A stretch of 63,062 nucleotides of DNA from Tomitella cavernea. Its GTDB lineage: Bacteria > Actinomycetota > Actinomycetes > Mycobacteriales > Mycobacteriaceae. Shown piece after piece: positions 54,965 through 63,062 of this stretch. The stretch spans positions 1-63,062 of the forward strand of contig NZ_JAENKO010000024.1 in assembly GCF_016599145.1 (NCBI RefSeq). Reading direction: 5' to 3'. Under the pieces are notes generated by a model. That model did not search any database. It saw only the letters and a list, made by a program, of their open reading frames with translations, and was not told the origin of the DNA. A program made the position numbers and the translations under genes. How positions within the stretch are numbered: the first letter of the stretch is position 1; each line of letters opens with the position of its first letter.

Positions 54965-55825
54965 ATGGCCTTACGATTCGGATCGCCACCGCCGTCGATC
55001 GCGGGGCGCAGGATCCTCATCACGGGCGCGGCGCGCGGGATCGGCGCCGCGTTGGCCCGGCGGTTCGCCGCACACGGGGCGCACGTCGCCTTGGCGGGCC
55101 TCGAACCGGACCTGCTGGCGACCTCCGCGGCCGAGGCCGGCAATGCGCCGTGGCGCGAGTGCAACGTGGCGCACCGCGAGCAGGTCGACGATGCGGTGGC
55201 GGCCCTCGTGGGCGAGCTGGGCGGCCTGGACGTGGTGATCGCCAACGCGGGCATCGCGGCGCAGATGCCGATCATCGGCGGCGATCCGGCGGTGATGGAG
55301 CGCACCGTCGCGGTGAACCTGCTGGGCTCGTTCTACACGTTGCGCGCCGCCGGCCCGCACATCGCGCACCCGTCCGGCTACGCGCTGGCCGTCTCATCGG
55401 CGGCCGCCGCGGCACACCTGCCGCTGATGGGCGCGTACTCCGCGTCCAAGGCGGGCGTCGAGGCGCTGGGCAACACGCTGCGCACCGAGCTGCGCGGCTC
55501 CGGCGCCCGCGTGGGGGTGGCCTACTTCGCTGAGCTGGATACCGACATGACCTCGCGCGGATTCAGTACCAAAGCCGCCGCGTCGATGAACGCGGCCGGC
55601 TCGTTCACCGGCGCCACCGCCCTGGAACCGGCCATCGACCGGATCGAGCGCGGCGTGGCGGGCCGCGCTCGCCGCATCGTCGCCCCCTGGTGGGTGGCGG
55701 GCCTGCTGCCGGTGCGGATGGCCGTGCAGCCCGTGCTGGACCGGCGCTCGCAGAAGGGTCTGGCCCAGGCGCTGGAGATCGCCCGTGACGAGCACCCCGA
55801 CCTGACCACGCCGCAACCGGAGTGA
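54965..55825 (+). CDS. Short-chain dehydrogenase/reductase
   Basis: 286 residues from ATG 54965 (AGGAG 8 nt upstream); ATG 54908 would add 19 residues with a poorer site. The SDR motifs are ILITGAARGIGAALARRFAA, IANAGIA, catalytic Ser in AVSSAAAAAHL and YSASKAGVEALG. A C-terminal amphipathic region (WWVAGLLPVRMAVQPVLD) is common in membrane-bound SDRs of lipid metabolism. The stop codon overlaps the region before the CMD-family gene, so the two are probably co-transcribed. Confidence 0.87.
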   Translation: MALRFGSPPPSIAGRRILITGAARGIGAALARRFAAHGAHVALAGLEPDLLATSAAEAGNAPWRECNVAHREQVDDAVAALVGELGGLDVVIANAGIAAQMPIIGGDPAVMERTVAVNLLGSFYTLRAAGPHIAHPSGYALAVSSAAAAAHLPLMGAYSASKAGVEALGNTLRTELRGSGARVGVAYFAELDTDMTSRGFSTKAAASMNAAGSFTGATALEPAIDRIERGVAGRARRIVAPWWVAGLLPVRMAVQPVLDRRSQKGLAQALEIARDEHPDLTTPQPE

Positions 55826-55830
55826 CTGTG

Positions 55831-56436
55831 ATGCCTGCTCAATCCCCCCGCACCGACCCGTCGACCGTGGACGGCCCGTCCCGCCCGCACGTCGTACCGG
55901 AGCCGCCGCGCATCGGCCCCGGCGGGTTCCGTGAGCTCGGCGTGCTCAACTGGGCCTTCTGCCGTACCGCGTCGCTGGTGACGGGGGTGCCGGACGCGCA
56001 CATCTTCTCCACGCTGGGCCGGGCGCGCGGGTTGTTCCGCGGGTGGCTGCACTTCTCGGCGATGATGATGCCGTTCGGCCGGATCCGCCGGCGGGAGACG
56101 GAGCTGGTGATCCTGCGCGTGGCGCACCTGCGCGGCTGCGACTACGAACTCGATCACCACCGCAGGCTGGGCGCGCGCGTGGGCATCGACGACGCCGTGC
56201 TGCAGCGCGTCCTCGAGGGGCCGGACGCGGAGGGCTGGCATCCCAACGAGCGCGCGCTGCTGCTCGCCGTGGACCAGCTGGTGCTGCAGCGCGACGTCGA
56301 CGACGACACCTGGGCCACCGTCGCGTCGTACTTCGACCGGCGCCAGCTGATAGAGCTGGTGATGCTGGTGGGCCAGTACGACGCGCTGGCCACGACCCTG
56401 GGCGTGCTGCGTGTGCAGCGCGACTTCGCGAGCTGA
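55831..56436 (+). CDS. Carboxymuconolactone decarboxylase family protein
   Basis: 201 residues from ATG 55831 (GGAG 8 nt upstream; a GTG at 55822 is in frame). The CMD/AhpD-like fold is indicated by RRRETELVILRVAHLRGCDY and ELDHHRRLGARVGI, with one Cys and the conserved His/Glu but no second Cys of an AhpD redox pair. The C-terminal helices (YFDRRQLIELVMLVGQYDAL) fit as well. Function unknown; it is linked to the SDR gene and followed by a UbiB-type kinase gene. Confidence 0.87.
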   Translation: MPAQSPRTDPSTVDGPSRPHVVPEPPRIGPGGFRELGVLNWAFCRTASLVTGVPDAHIFSTLGRARGLFRGWLHFSAMMMPFGRIRRRETELVILRVAHLRGCDYELDHHRRLGARVGIDDAVLQRVLEGPDAEGWHPNERALLLAVDQLVLQRDVDDDTWATVASYFDRRQLIELVMLVGQYDALATTLGVLRVQRDFAS

Positions 56437-56496
56437 CCGCGGGCCCGGCATGACCGCGCCGACCAGGTTCCGCATCGCCCGGCCGTCAGGAACCGT

Positions 56497-57948
56497 ATGA
56501 CCCCGCCCGTCCCCGCCGCGTCGGGTCGCGGCCTCGCCGGCGCGCCCGGCCCGGTGGGGCCGTACGCCGGCGGCCCGCCGCCGGAGGCGCTCGTCGTGGA
56601 CGTGCCGCCGTTGTCGCGGGTGGGCGCCGCCGAGCTGGCCCGGGCCCTGGTGATCGCGTTCGTGCTGGTGGTGTCCGTGGCGTGGGCGGTGGCGCGGTGG
56701 CCGTGGCGGCGGCTGCGCGGCAGCGATGCGACGCTCGCGGACGCCGCATCGCTGGGCGTGGTGGGCGCGTTCATGGCCCTGGGGCCCACGTTCGTCAAGC
56801 TCGGGCAGCTGATGGCGTCGTCGTCCGGCGTGTTCCCCGCCCCGCTGGCCGACGCCTGCCTGCGCTGCCTCGACGACGTGCCGCCGGTGCCCGCGTCGGC
56901 GGCACGTCGCGTCATCGAGGAGGACCTGGGACATCCGGTCGAGGCGATGTTCGCCGGGTTCGACGACGTGCCGCTGTCGGCGGCGTCGGTGGCCCAGGTG
57001 CACGCGTGCACGCTGCGCGACGGCCGGCGTGCGGTGGTCAAGGTGCAGCGCCCGGGGATCCGTCGCCGCATGCTCGTGGACCTGCACACCGCGTATGCTG
57101 GCGCGCACCTGTTGGAGCGCCTGATCGAGTTCTTCCGGGTCGCCAACGCCACTGCGATCATCCGCGACCTGCACCAGGCGACGGTGGGCGAGCTCAACAG
57201 CGCGCTCGAGGCCACGCGCCAGGAACAGCTGCGCGCCAACCTGTGGGCGTTCGGCGATAACGCGCAGGTGACGGCGCCGGAAGTCTACTGGGACTATTGC
57301 GGGCCGCGCGTGATCTGCATGGAGCGGCTCTCCGGGGTGCCCCTGGACCAGTTCGACCAGCTGCAGGGCAGCGGCCGCGACACCACGCTGCTGATCCGCC
57401 GCGGGGTCAAGGCCTGGTTGGAGTCCATCGTGGTGCACGGCCCGTTCCACGGCGATGTGCACGCCGGCAACCTGTGGATGCTCGACGACGGGCGCATCGC
57501 CCTGCTGGACTTCGGCATCGTCGGCGAGCTGCCGGAGTCGTGGCGGGCGATCCTGCGCGACATGTTCTACGCGACCGCCATCGACGGGGACTTCGCCCGG
57601 GTGGCCGTCGGCATCCGTGCGCTGGGTTACGCATCCGACAGCTCCGCCTCGGACGGCGAGGTGGGGGTGCAGCTGCAGGCCGTGCTGGCTCCGGTGCTGG
57701 CGGGCGATCTGGCGGCGCTGCGGCTCTCCGACCTCATCATGGCGCTGATCGAGGTGGGCAAGCAGTGGGGCGCGGCCAGCCCCGAGGAGCTCGTGCTGTT
57801 CGGCAAGCAGCTCGGCTACTTCGAACGGTATGCGGCGGTACTTGCGCCCGGCTGGGCGCTCGGCAGCGACCTCTACCTGTTCCGCAACATCTTTCCGGAG
57901 GCGGTGGCGGCGAAGGCCGCGGCGGCCGGCGTTTCCCTGCCGGACTGA
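56497..57948 (+). CDS. ABC1/UbiB (AarF)-type atypical kinase
   Basis: 483 residues from ATG 56497. An N-terminal hydrophobic segment (ALVIAFVLVVSVAWAVARWP) precedes the UbiB core. Seen there are the KxGQ motif in GPTFVKLGQLMASSSG, the QVHACTLRDGRRAVVKVQRP strand, ICMERLSGVPL, the catalytic HGDVHAGNLWML and the metal Asp in LLDFGIVGELPE. Members act in isoprenoid quinone or lipid metabolism at the membrane; the substrate here is unknown. The gene is close behind the SDR and CMD-family genes. Confidence 0.9.
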   Translation: MTPPVPAASGRGLAGAPGPVGPYAGGPPPEALVVDVPPLSRVGAAELARALVIAFVLVVSVAWAVARWPWRRLRGSDATLADAASLGVVGAFMALGPTFVKLGQLMASSSGVFPAPLADACLRCLDDVPPVPASAARRVIEEDLGHPVEAMFAGFDDVPLSAASVAQVHACTLRDGRRAVVKVQRPGIRRRMLVDLHTAYAGAHLLERLIEFFRVANATAIIRDLHQATVGELNSALEATRQEQLRANLWAFGDNAQVTAPEVYWDYCGPRVICMERLSGVPLDQFDQLQGSGRDTTLLIRRGVKAWLESIVVHGPFHGDVHAGNLWMLDDGRIALLDFGIVGELPESWRAILRDMFYATAIDGDFARVAVGIRALGYASDSSASDGEVGVQLQAVLAPVLAGDLAALRLSDLIMALIEVGKQWGAASPEELVLFGKQLGYFERYAAVLAPGWALGSDLYLFRNIFPEAVAAKAAAAGVSLPD

Positions 57949-58093
57949 TCCCGCCGGACGCGGGTTGTCGCCCACCGGCGGTCGGGTGTTGCGATATTCT
58001 GTGATGAGCGGTCGTCCTGGCCGCGTGGGCCTTTCGCGTGGCCGCAGGCGCCCCGCAGGGCCGTCCGACGAACAGCCGGGGTGACCATTGCAG

Positions 58094-58762
58094 ATGATGC
58101 GACAAGGCGGCGGCAGCGGCACACGGCAGGACATCCTGGTCGCCGCTGCCGAGATCATCGGCGCCTACGGCTATTCTTCCGCCAGCGTGGAGCGGATCAT
58201 CACCCTCGCACGGGTGCAGCCGGGCGAGTTGTACGCGCAGTTCGATTCCAAGGACACCCTTGCCCGGGAGATCATCGCGTTGCGGGATCAGCGAGCGGCG
58301 CGGATTCGCCGGGCCGCCGCGGGGTCCGGTACCCCTGCGCTGGAGAAACTCATCGACGAATCGATGGCACTGGCTTCCATGCGCGATACGGATGCGTTCT
58401 GCCTGGCGGGCGATCGCCTGTTGCGGGAAGTGGACGACGGGTGGGAGGAGGTCGCCGCGTCGCGCGGGCGGGACCGCGCCGAGTTCTCCCGGCTCCTGCA
58501 CGACGCACGACGTCAAGGGCATATCCGGGTCGCTCCGGATGCCGATGCGGACGACGACGCGCTTGCGCAGATGGTCCTCGCCGCCGTGATCGGCGCGGGC
58601 GTCAGCGCACGGGCCCTGCGCGACGCCCGCGACGCCGTCACCGTCCTGGAGATCTGGTGGCAGCTGGTGGTCCCGGGCCTGGTCCCGGCGGACCTGCTTC
58701 CCGGGTACATAGAGATGGTCGGCGGCTCCGCCCGCCGCCACCGCCGCCAGCGGCTTCTCTGA
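58094..58762 (+). CDS. TetR-family regulator (Rv1353c-like, gamma-butyrolactone-receptor type)
   Basis: 222 residues from ATG 58094 (ATG 58097 and TTG 58088 also possible). The HTH is TRQDILVAAAEIIGAYGYSS, ASVERIITLARVQPGELYAQ and FDSKDTLAREIIAL. The last block resembles the signal-receptor TetR group (ScbR-like; FHFPSKEELA-type). The ligand domain contains LIDESMALASMRDTDAFCLA. The order TetR, GGDEF-EAL, moeY matches Rv1353c-Rv1355c, so it may control that group. It is convergent with the GGDEF-EAL gene. Confidence 0.87.
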   Translation: MMRQGGGSGTRQDILVAAAEIIGAYGYSSASVERIITLARVQPGELYAQFDSKDTLAREIIALRDQRAARIRRAAAGSGTPALEKLIDESMALASMRDTDAFCLAGDRLLREVDDGWEEVAASRGRDRAEFSRLLHDARRQGHIRVAPDADADDDALAQMVLAAVIGAGVSARALRDARDAVTVLEIWWQLVVPGLVPADLLPGYIEMVGGSARRHRRQRLL

Positions 58763-58795
58763 CGGCGAATACGGCGTTGTCCTCAGGCGGCGCCG

Positions 58796-60664
58796 TCACG
58801 CCCGGAAACGGTCCAGCGGAAGTTCCACGTCATCGCCGTACCTCTCCCCTCCGTCCGCGTCGACGAGAAGCGCCGCCATCGCGTCTGCAGGCACCGGCGG
58901 ATAGAGCAGAAACCCCTGCGCCCGATGGCATCCGAGTTCCAGCAGCATCGTCGCGGCGATGGACGTCTCCACTCCCTCCGCCACGATCTCATGGCCGAAA
59001 CCCGCGGCGAGCGAGATGATGGCCCGCACGATGGCCAGGTCCGCGGCATTGCGGCCCAGGTTGCGGACGAAGCCCTGGTCGATCTTGAGCACATCCACGG
59101 GCAGATGCTTGAGGTGTGAGAGCACGCTGGCGCCGGTGCCGAAGTCATCGATGGCCAGGTACACGCCCAGCGCCTGCAGTGCCCGGAGCGTGCCGCGGAT
59201 GGCGTCCAGGTCGCGCACCACCACGTGCTCGGTGATCTCCAGGCACAGCGCCGACCCGGGCAGGCCGTACTCGGTGAGCGCCGCCTCCACGGTGCCGACG
59301 ATGCGGGTGGACACCAGCTGGGCGGGTGAGACGTTGACGCGCAGCACCACGTCCTCAGGGGCGCCGGCCGTGCGCCAACTGCTGAAGTCCCGACAGGCGC
59401 GGCGCAGCACCCAGTCGCCCAGCGCCCCGGCGAGGTTCATCGACTCGGCGACGCCGACGAACTCGCCGGGCGGCAGCAGCCCGCGGGCGGGGTGCTGCCA
59501 GCGGACCAGCGCCTCGACGGCCAGGATGCGGCCGGTGCGCAGGTCCGCCTCCGGCTGGTAGTGCAGCAGCAGCTCGTCGTGCGCGATGGCGGCCGGCAGG
59601 TGCATCTCGACGTCGGAGCGGAAGTCCGCCTCCGCGGACATCTCCGCGCTCAGCACCGTGACGGAATCGCCCCCGGCCTGCTTGGCGGTGCGGGCGGCGG
59701 TGTCGGCCCGGCGCATCAGGCTGGTCGTGGTGGCCGCCCCGGGTGCCGCCAGCGCCACACCCATGCTCACCGTGCGGATCACCTGCTCGCCACCTACGCT
59801 GACGTATTCGCGCACCGCCCGGCGGATCCGGGTGGCCTCCGCATACGCGCCGGAGGTGGTCATCGGCCGGGCGGGCAGGATGACGAACTCGTCGCCGCCC
59901 AGCCGCGCCACCAGGTCGCCGGCCATGGCCTGCTCGCGCAGCCTGTCGGCGAACCCCCGGAGGAACTCGTCGCCCACCGCGTGTCCCAGGTAGTCGTTGA
60001 TGGACTTGAACCGGTCCAGGTCCAGGAACAGGATCGGGATGCAGTCCCCGTGATCCGCGGACAGCCGCCTGTCCAACTCGCGGAACAGGGCGCGGCGGTT
60101 GTACAGGCCGGTCAGCTCGTCGTGGTCGGCGATGTGGCGCAGCCGCTCCTCGGCCTCGATGCGGCCGTGCAGCTGCGCGAACAGCGAGGCGATGGCCTGC
60201 AGTGCGTTGACCTCGAGCTCATCCCACGACCGATCGCCGAACTTGACGAACCCGAGCGACCCCGTCGTCACATCGCCGGAGCGCAGGGGTACGGCGGCCA
60301 CCGACGTCACCGCCACTCGGCGGCTGACGCGGATGTGGCGCTGGTACTCGGAGGTCTCCGGGCCGGGGCGGATGAACGTGGGCTCGGTGAAGTCCTCCAT
60401 GGCGGCGAAGACCGGGTCGGCGCCGGCGAAGTAGACGAGCCGCAGCGGGTCGGAGGCCTCGTCCGCGCTGCGCGGCGGCCACTCGGCGACCAGCCGCGTG
60501 GCCCGGATGTCGTGCTCATTGCGGCGCAGGAAGCTCGCGTCCACGCCGAAGTGGCCGACGACGTCGCCGAGGACGCCCTCGCTGAGCGCCCGGGCCGACG
60601 CCGCGTCGGCCCCCATCAGCACGGTCGCCACGTGCGTCACCAGGGCGTCGAGGCTGCGTGTCAT
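58796..60664 (-). CDS. GAF-GGDEF-EAL cyclic-di-GMP enzyme (Rv1354c-like)
   Basis: 622 residues from ATG 60664, overlapping the moeY stop by 4 bp. Domain order is GAF (about residues 20-175), GGDEF (about 180-345; DHDELTGLYNRRALFRELDR and RLGGDEFVIL) and EAL (about 360-610; AVEALVRWQHPARG, YLAIDDFGTGASVLSHLKHL, VAEGVET). The GGDEF and EAL catalytic residues are present, so it may both make and break cyclic di-GMP. The RxxD inhibitory site before GGDEF is absent (MAGDLVARL). No membrane segment is seen. Named homologs in M. tuberculosis are bifunctional. Confidence 0.93.
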   Translation of the reverse strand: MTRSLDALVTHVATVLMGADAASARALSEGVLGDVVGHFGVDASFLRRNEHDIRATRLVAEWPPRSADEASDPLRLVYFAGADPVFAAMEDFTEPTFIRPGPETSEYQRHIRVSRRVAVTSVAAVPLRSGDVTTGSLGFVKFGDRSWDELEVNALQAIASLFAQLHGRIEAEERLRHIADHDELTGLYNRRALFRELDRRLSADHGDCIPILFLDLDRFKSINDYLGHAVGDEFLRGFADRLREQAMAGDLVARLGGDEFVILPARPMTTSGAYAEATRIRRAVREYVSVGGEQVIRTVSMGVALAAPGAATTTSLMRRADTAARTAKQAGGDSVTVLSAEMSAEADFRSDVEMHLPAAIAHDELLLHYQPEADLRTGRILAVEALVRWQHPARGLLPPGEFVGVAESMNLAGALGDWVLRRACRDFSSWRTAGAPEDVVLRVNVSPAQLVSTRIVGTVEAALTEYGLPGSALCLEITEHVVVRDLDAIRGTLRALQALGVYLAIDDFGTGASVLSHLKHLPVDVLKIDQGFVRNLGRNAADLAIVRAIISLAAGFGHEIVAEGVETSIAATMLLELGCHRAQGFLLYPPVPADAMAALLVDADGGERYGDDVELPLDRFRA

Positions 60665-62721
60665 CGGGCCGCCCCCGCCCCGTCCTCTGCGCGTCGGCGG
60701 CGCGCACGGGCGGGCTCCGATGCTCGACGACGGCTGCGCACCCGGGCCGGTGCCGCGTCGTGCGAGAGCCGCAGCACCAGCGCGGGCGGACGGTCCGCAT
60801 CCAGGCCGACGAGCCCGGCGAACGCGCGGTGCAGGCTCCGCAGCTCCTCGGCGCGGCCGGGGGAGAGCGCCGGGTAGTCGCCGGGGTCCTGGGCGTAGAG
60901 GAACACCGGCGACATCGGGTGCACCGACAGGCCCCGCGCCTGGGCGCGCACCCACACCGCCTCGGTGGCCGCGCCGCCGCGCACGTGGTCGGCGACCGCA
61001 CGTCGATGCCGGTGGGCGGCGGGCCGTCCGGGCCGGGCTCGCACAGCTCGGCGATCATCTCGGCGTGCAGCCGCGGGTCGAGATACCGCACCCTGTCGGC
61101 GGCGGCGAGCACCCGTGCCGCGTCCGCGATGACCCCGCGCTCGGTCAGCAGGTGCAGGCCGCCGCCCTCGCCGCACGCCGCCGCGCGCAGCTCGGCCTCC
61201 GTCTCTGCGCTCAGGTCACGCGGCCTGCCGGTGTTGCGGTTGGTCTCGCGCAGCAACACCGCCGGGTACGACGCGGCCAGCGCCGCATCACTGCCGCCGC
61301 CATCGGCCTCCGCCGAAGCGCAGATGCACGCGCAGCGCCGACGGGTCCTCCTGCCCCGTGGCCGCCTCCCCGTCGATGGTGACCGGGCCCAGGATCCCGT
61401 GTGCCGCCGCGGCCGCACGCGCGTTGAGCAGCGCCGCGCCCAGGGCCACCGCACTGCCGCGCTGGTGCAGGTCCATCGTCACGGACGCGGCCGGGTCCAG
61501 GCGCAGCGTCAGCCCGTCGGCACGCAGGTCCATCAGCCACGGCTGGGCGTTGCCTCCGGAGGGAGCCCTCGCCGCCGCGAACGCGACAGCATCGGCGGCG
61601 TCCGCCGGGGGCACCGCGTCATCCCGCGTACCCGACGCCGCCTCCGCGACGGACGCCGGCCCGGCACAGTCCGCCCCGAGACCGTCCAGCGCCGCCCCGT
61701 CCAGCGCGAGCCCGTCCAGTGCGTCGTCGAGGTCGATGCGGACCCGGCCCGACGGCAACGGCCGTCCGGTGCCGATCCGCCGCACCGCCGCGGCCACGGC
61801 CGCCCCGCCCGCCGCGACATCGCCGGCCAGCTGCGGCCAGGTGGCGATACTGTGCCCCACTTCCAGCAGCGACGCGGCCCCCCGCGTGGACAGGCGGGCC
61901 GCGTCGAGGATCTGCAGCACATACGGCACCGTGTCCGCTGCGGAAAGCCCCGACAGTCGGGTGCCGTCCACCGCGCCGAGCATCCCATGCAGCACGGGCC
62001 GCTGCGGCTCGAGGTCGAAGCGCTCCACGTCCAGCAGTCCGCGGTCGCTCGTGGCCATGAGCACCGGGATGCGGCTGCGGCGGGCGTGCTCGCGCAGCAG
62101 CACCTTCATCTCCAGCGCGTCGCATTCCTCCACGAGGATGTCCACGCCGTCCAGCAGTGCGCCCAGGCCCGCGGGCGTCGCCCCCTCGGGGTGGACGCGC
62201 ACCGGCAGGTAGGGGTCGAGCTCGGCGATGCGGCGCGCGGCCACCTCCGCCTTGTTGAGCCCCAGATCCAGCACGCCCGCCGCCACCCGGTTGAGGTTGG
62301 ACACCTCCAGGCGGTCGAAGTCAGCCAGCCGGAGACCGCCGCACAGCCCCTCGAGCGCCAACTGTTGTGCCACCGCGTACCCGGCGCTGGACCCGACCAC
62401 CGCGATGGTCAGCGCACCGAGCCGCTCCTGCTCGCCGGAGGTGATCTTGTGGCGGTTGCGGTCCAGGCGCAGGCGCCGGTAGCCGCGTGGGCCCAACAGC
62501 GCCACCAGCGTGCGGTGCCACGGGTAGTGGATCCAGCGCGGCGGCTCGGCCAGCACTCCGGCGCCGGGTGCCGGGGTGAGCGCCGCCAGACCGGCGCGCT
62601 GCTGCGCCAGGGTGTCGAGCACCTCGACGGCGGGGTCGGCGCGCAGCGTGCCGATGCGTTCCCGGTCCGCCGGATCCCCGGCGTCGAGCACCCATACGCG
62701 AGCGTCGACCAGGACCGTCAC
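60661..62721 (-). pseudogene. moeY: MoeY-like ThiF-nitroreductase fusion, disrupted by two frameshifts
   Basis: From GTG 62721 the frame encodes a ThiF/E1-like domain (LTIAVVGSSAGYAVAQQLAL, LADFDRLEVSNLNRV, ILVEECDALEMKVLLREHAR). It then begins a nitroreductase-like domain (FAAARAPSGGNAQPWLMDL) and stops at 61288. Protein-like sequence continues one base away from about 61310 to 61000 (SDAALAASYPAVLLRETNRN), then returns to the first frame (ADHVRGGAATEAVWVRAQAR) and ends at 60661, overlapping the next start by ATGA. Two opposite single-base indels explain this. The intact protein would be about 685 residues, like Rv1355c. It may be a sequencing artefact. Confidence 0.82.
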
Positions 62722-62993
62722 GGCTGCACCGCCGGCGCGCTGCCGCCGAGAGCCGCGGCGAACACCGCCGCTTCCTCGGCTATCTTGTGCGCCTGCCCGC
62801 GTTCGGCGTTCACCAGCACTTCCGCCCGATCCCACCACATGATCCGCGTCCGGTAGCGGGCGTCCGGGTAGGGGGTTGCCGGTACCGCGTCGGCGACGAC
62901 ACCGCCCGACGAACACCATCGGTCCAGCACGTAAGCGGCTCTACGGAATGCAGAGTGCGTAGACGGGTGTCCAGCGAGGTGAGGGGGGACCAC
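62718..62993 (-). CDS. Hypothetical protein upstream of moeY, N-terminus uncertain
   Basis: The frame ending at 62718 overlaps the moeY start (GTGA) and reads FRRAAYVLDRWCSSGGVVAD then RYRTRIMWWDRAEVLVNAER and a short helical tail. The 5' part is doubtful: from GTG 62993 the first 15 residues look unlike the rest. In another frame, from the window edge to about 62945, the sequence looks protein-like (SHLHTAGPAYMLWSPLTSLD). So the gene may begin beyond the window and contain an indel near 62940. Family not recognised; it is probably co-transcribed with moeY. Confidence 0.55.
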   Translation of the reverse strand: MVPPHLAGHPSTHSAFRRAAYVLDRWCSSGGVVADAVPATPYPDARYRTRIMWWDRAEVLVNAERGQAHKIAEEAAVFAAALGGSAPAVQP

Positions 62994-63062
62994 AACATGT
63001 AGGCGGGTCCTGCGGTGTGAAGATGAGAGTTGCGAAGCTCCCCATCGACCACCACAGGACCC

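Noticed and set aside
55826-58158. Long minus-strand frame across the CMD-family and UbiB genes
   Set aside because: Composition is typical of a reverse-strand shadow; plus-strand genes have complete motifs and good starts.
1-63062. tRNA or rRNA genes, IdeR boxes
   Set aside because: No tRNA-like T-loop/CCA patterns, rRNA stretches or TTAGGTTAGGCTAACCTAA-like boxes were noticed by reading; a covariance-model scan would settle the tRNA question.

Overview
The window is about 63 kb of very GC-rich DNA (roughly 70 percent or more by eye) with dense, often overlapping genes and many GTG starts. The gene content points to a mycolic-acid actinobacterium (order Mycobacteriales; genus not assignable from this window). 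Markers are a KstR cholesterol regulator with its operator, mycothiol glycosyltransferase MshA, the SenX3-RegX3 pair, an HbhA-like protein, RamB with isocitrate lyase, and the 33-residue ribosomal protein bS22. From about 9.5 to 54.8 kb the order is nearly collinear, in reverse, with the M. tuberculosis Rv0465c-Rv0514 segment. The two ends carry blocks that lie elsewhere in that genome.

Layout. (a) 1-1.4 kb: divergent fadE34-like acyl-CoA dehydrogenase and kstR around a near-perfect KstR operator. (b) 1.6-4.2 kb: a fused trehalose-6-phosphate phosphatase/GH15 trehalase. (c) 4.2-7.1 kb: a zinc ABC uptake operon behind a Zur-like box. (d) 7.1-9.6 kb: the three 5-oxoprolinase subunits pxpABC. 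(e) 9.5-16.9 kb, minus strand: hemA-hemC-hemD-hemB plus three small membrane proteins, and a glutaredoxin-like gene upstream. (f) 17.3-25.8 kb: SerB-like phosphatase, acyltransferase, atypical SDR, bS22, a BldC-like HTH protein, proC, a TIM-barrel isomerase, an acidic membrane protein and ppx. (g) 25.8-27.4 kb: a Cys-rich protein and a secreted protein with an AT-rich leader. (h) 27.5-32.3 kb: one minus-strand operon mshA-ybjN-gpmA-senX3-regX3. (i) 32.3-45.8 kb: hydrolases, SDR, murB, DUF2505, LmeA-like, deoC, purU, a broken MerR gene, an AurF-like diiron protein, DUF2516, HbhA-like, XRE, DUF445 and a MadR-like TetR. (j) 46-47 kb: an AbiEi/DUF559-type gene between long direct repeats. (k) 47.3-54.8 kb: a MetE-like protein lacking most zinc ligands, fadB2, aceA, a lipoprotein and ramB. 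(l) 55-63 kb: SDR, CMD-family protein, UbiB-type kinase, then TetR, a GAF-GGDEF-EAL protein and a frameshifted moeY, matching the Rv1353c-Rv1355c order.

How genes work together: the hem genes form the C5 route from glutamyl-tRNA to uroporphyrinogen III. pxpABC recycle 5-oxoproline. The Zur-boxed operon imports zinc. RamB, aceA and fadB2 form an acetate/fatty-acid module with candidate RamB boxes. mshA is in one operon with a phosphate-sensing two-component system and phosphoglycerate mutase.

The least explained material is the zinc-site-less MetE paralog, the nuclease-like gene between 19-bp repeat arrays and their direct-repeat tails, a cluster of TTCGAA-centred palindromes at 34.2-34.4 kb, and several short tandem duplications. 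No rRNA, tRNA, insertion sequence or CRISPR array was recognised.
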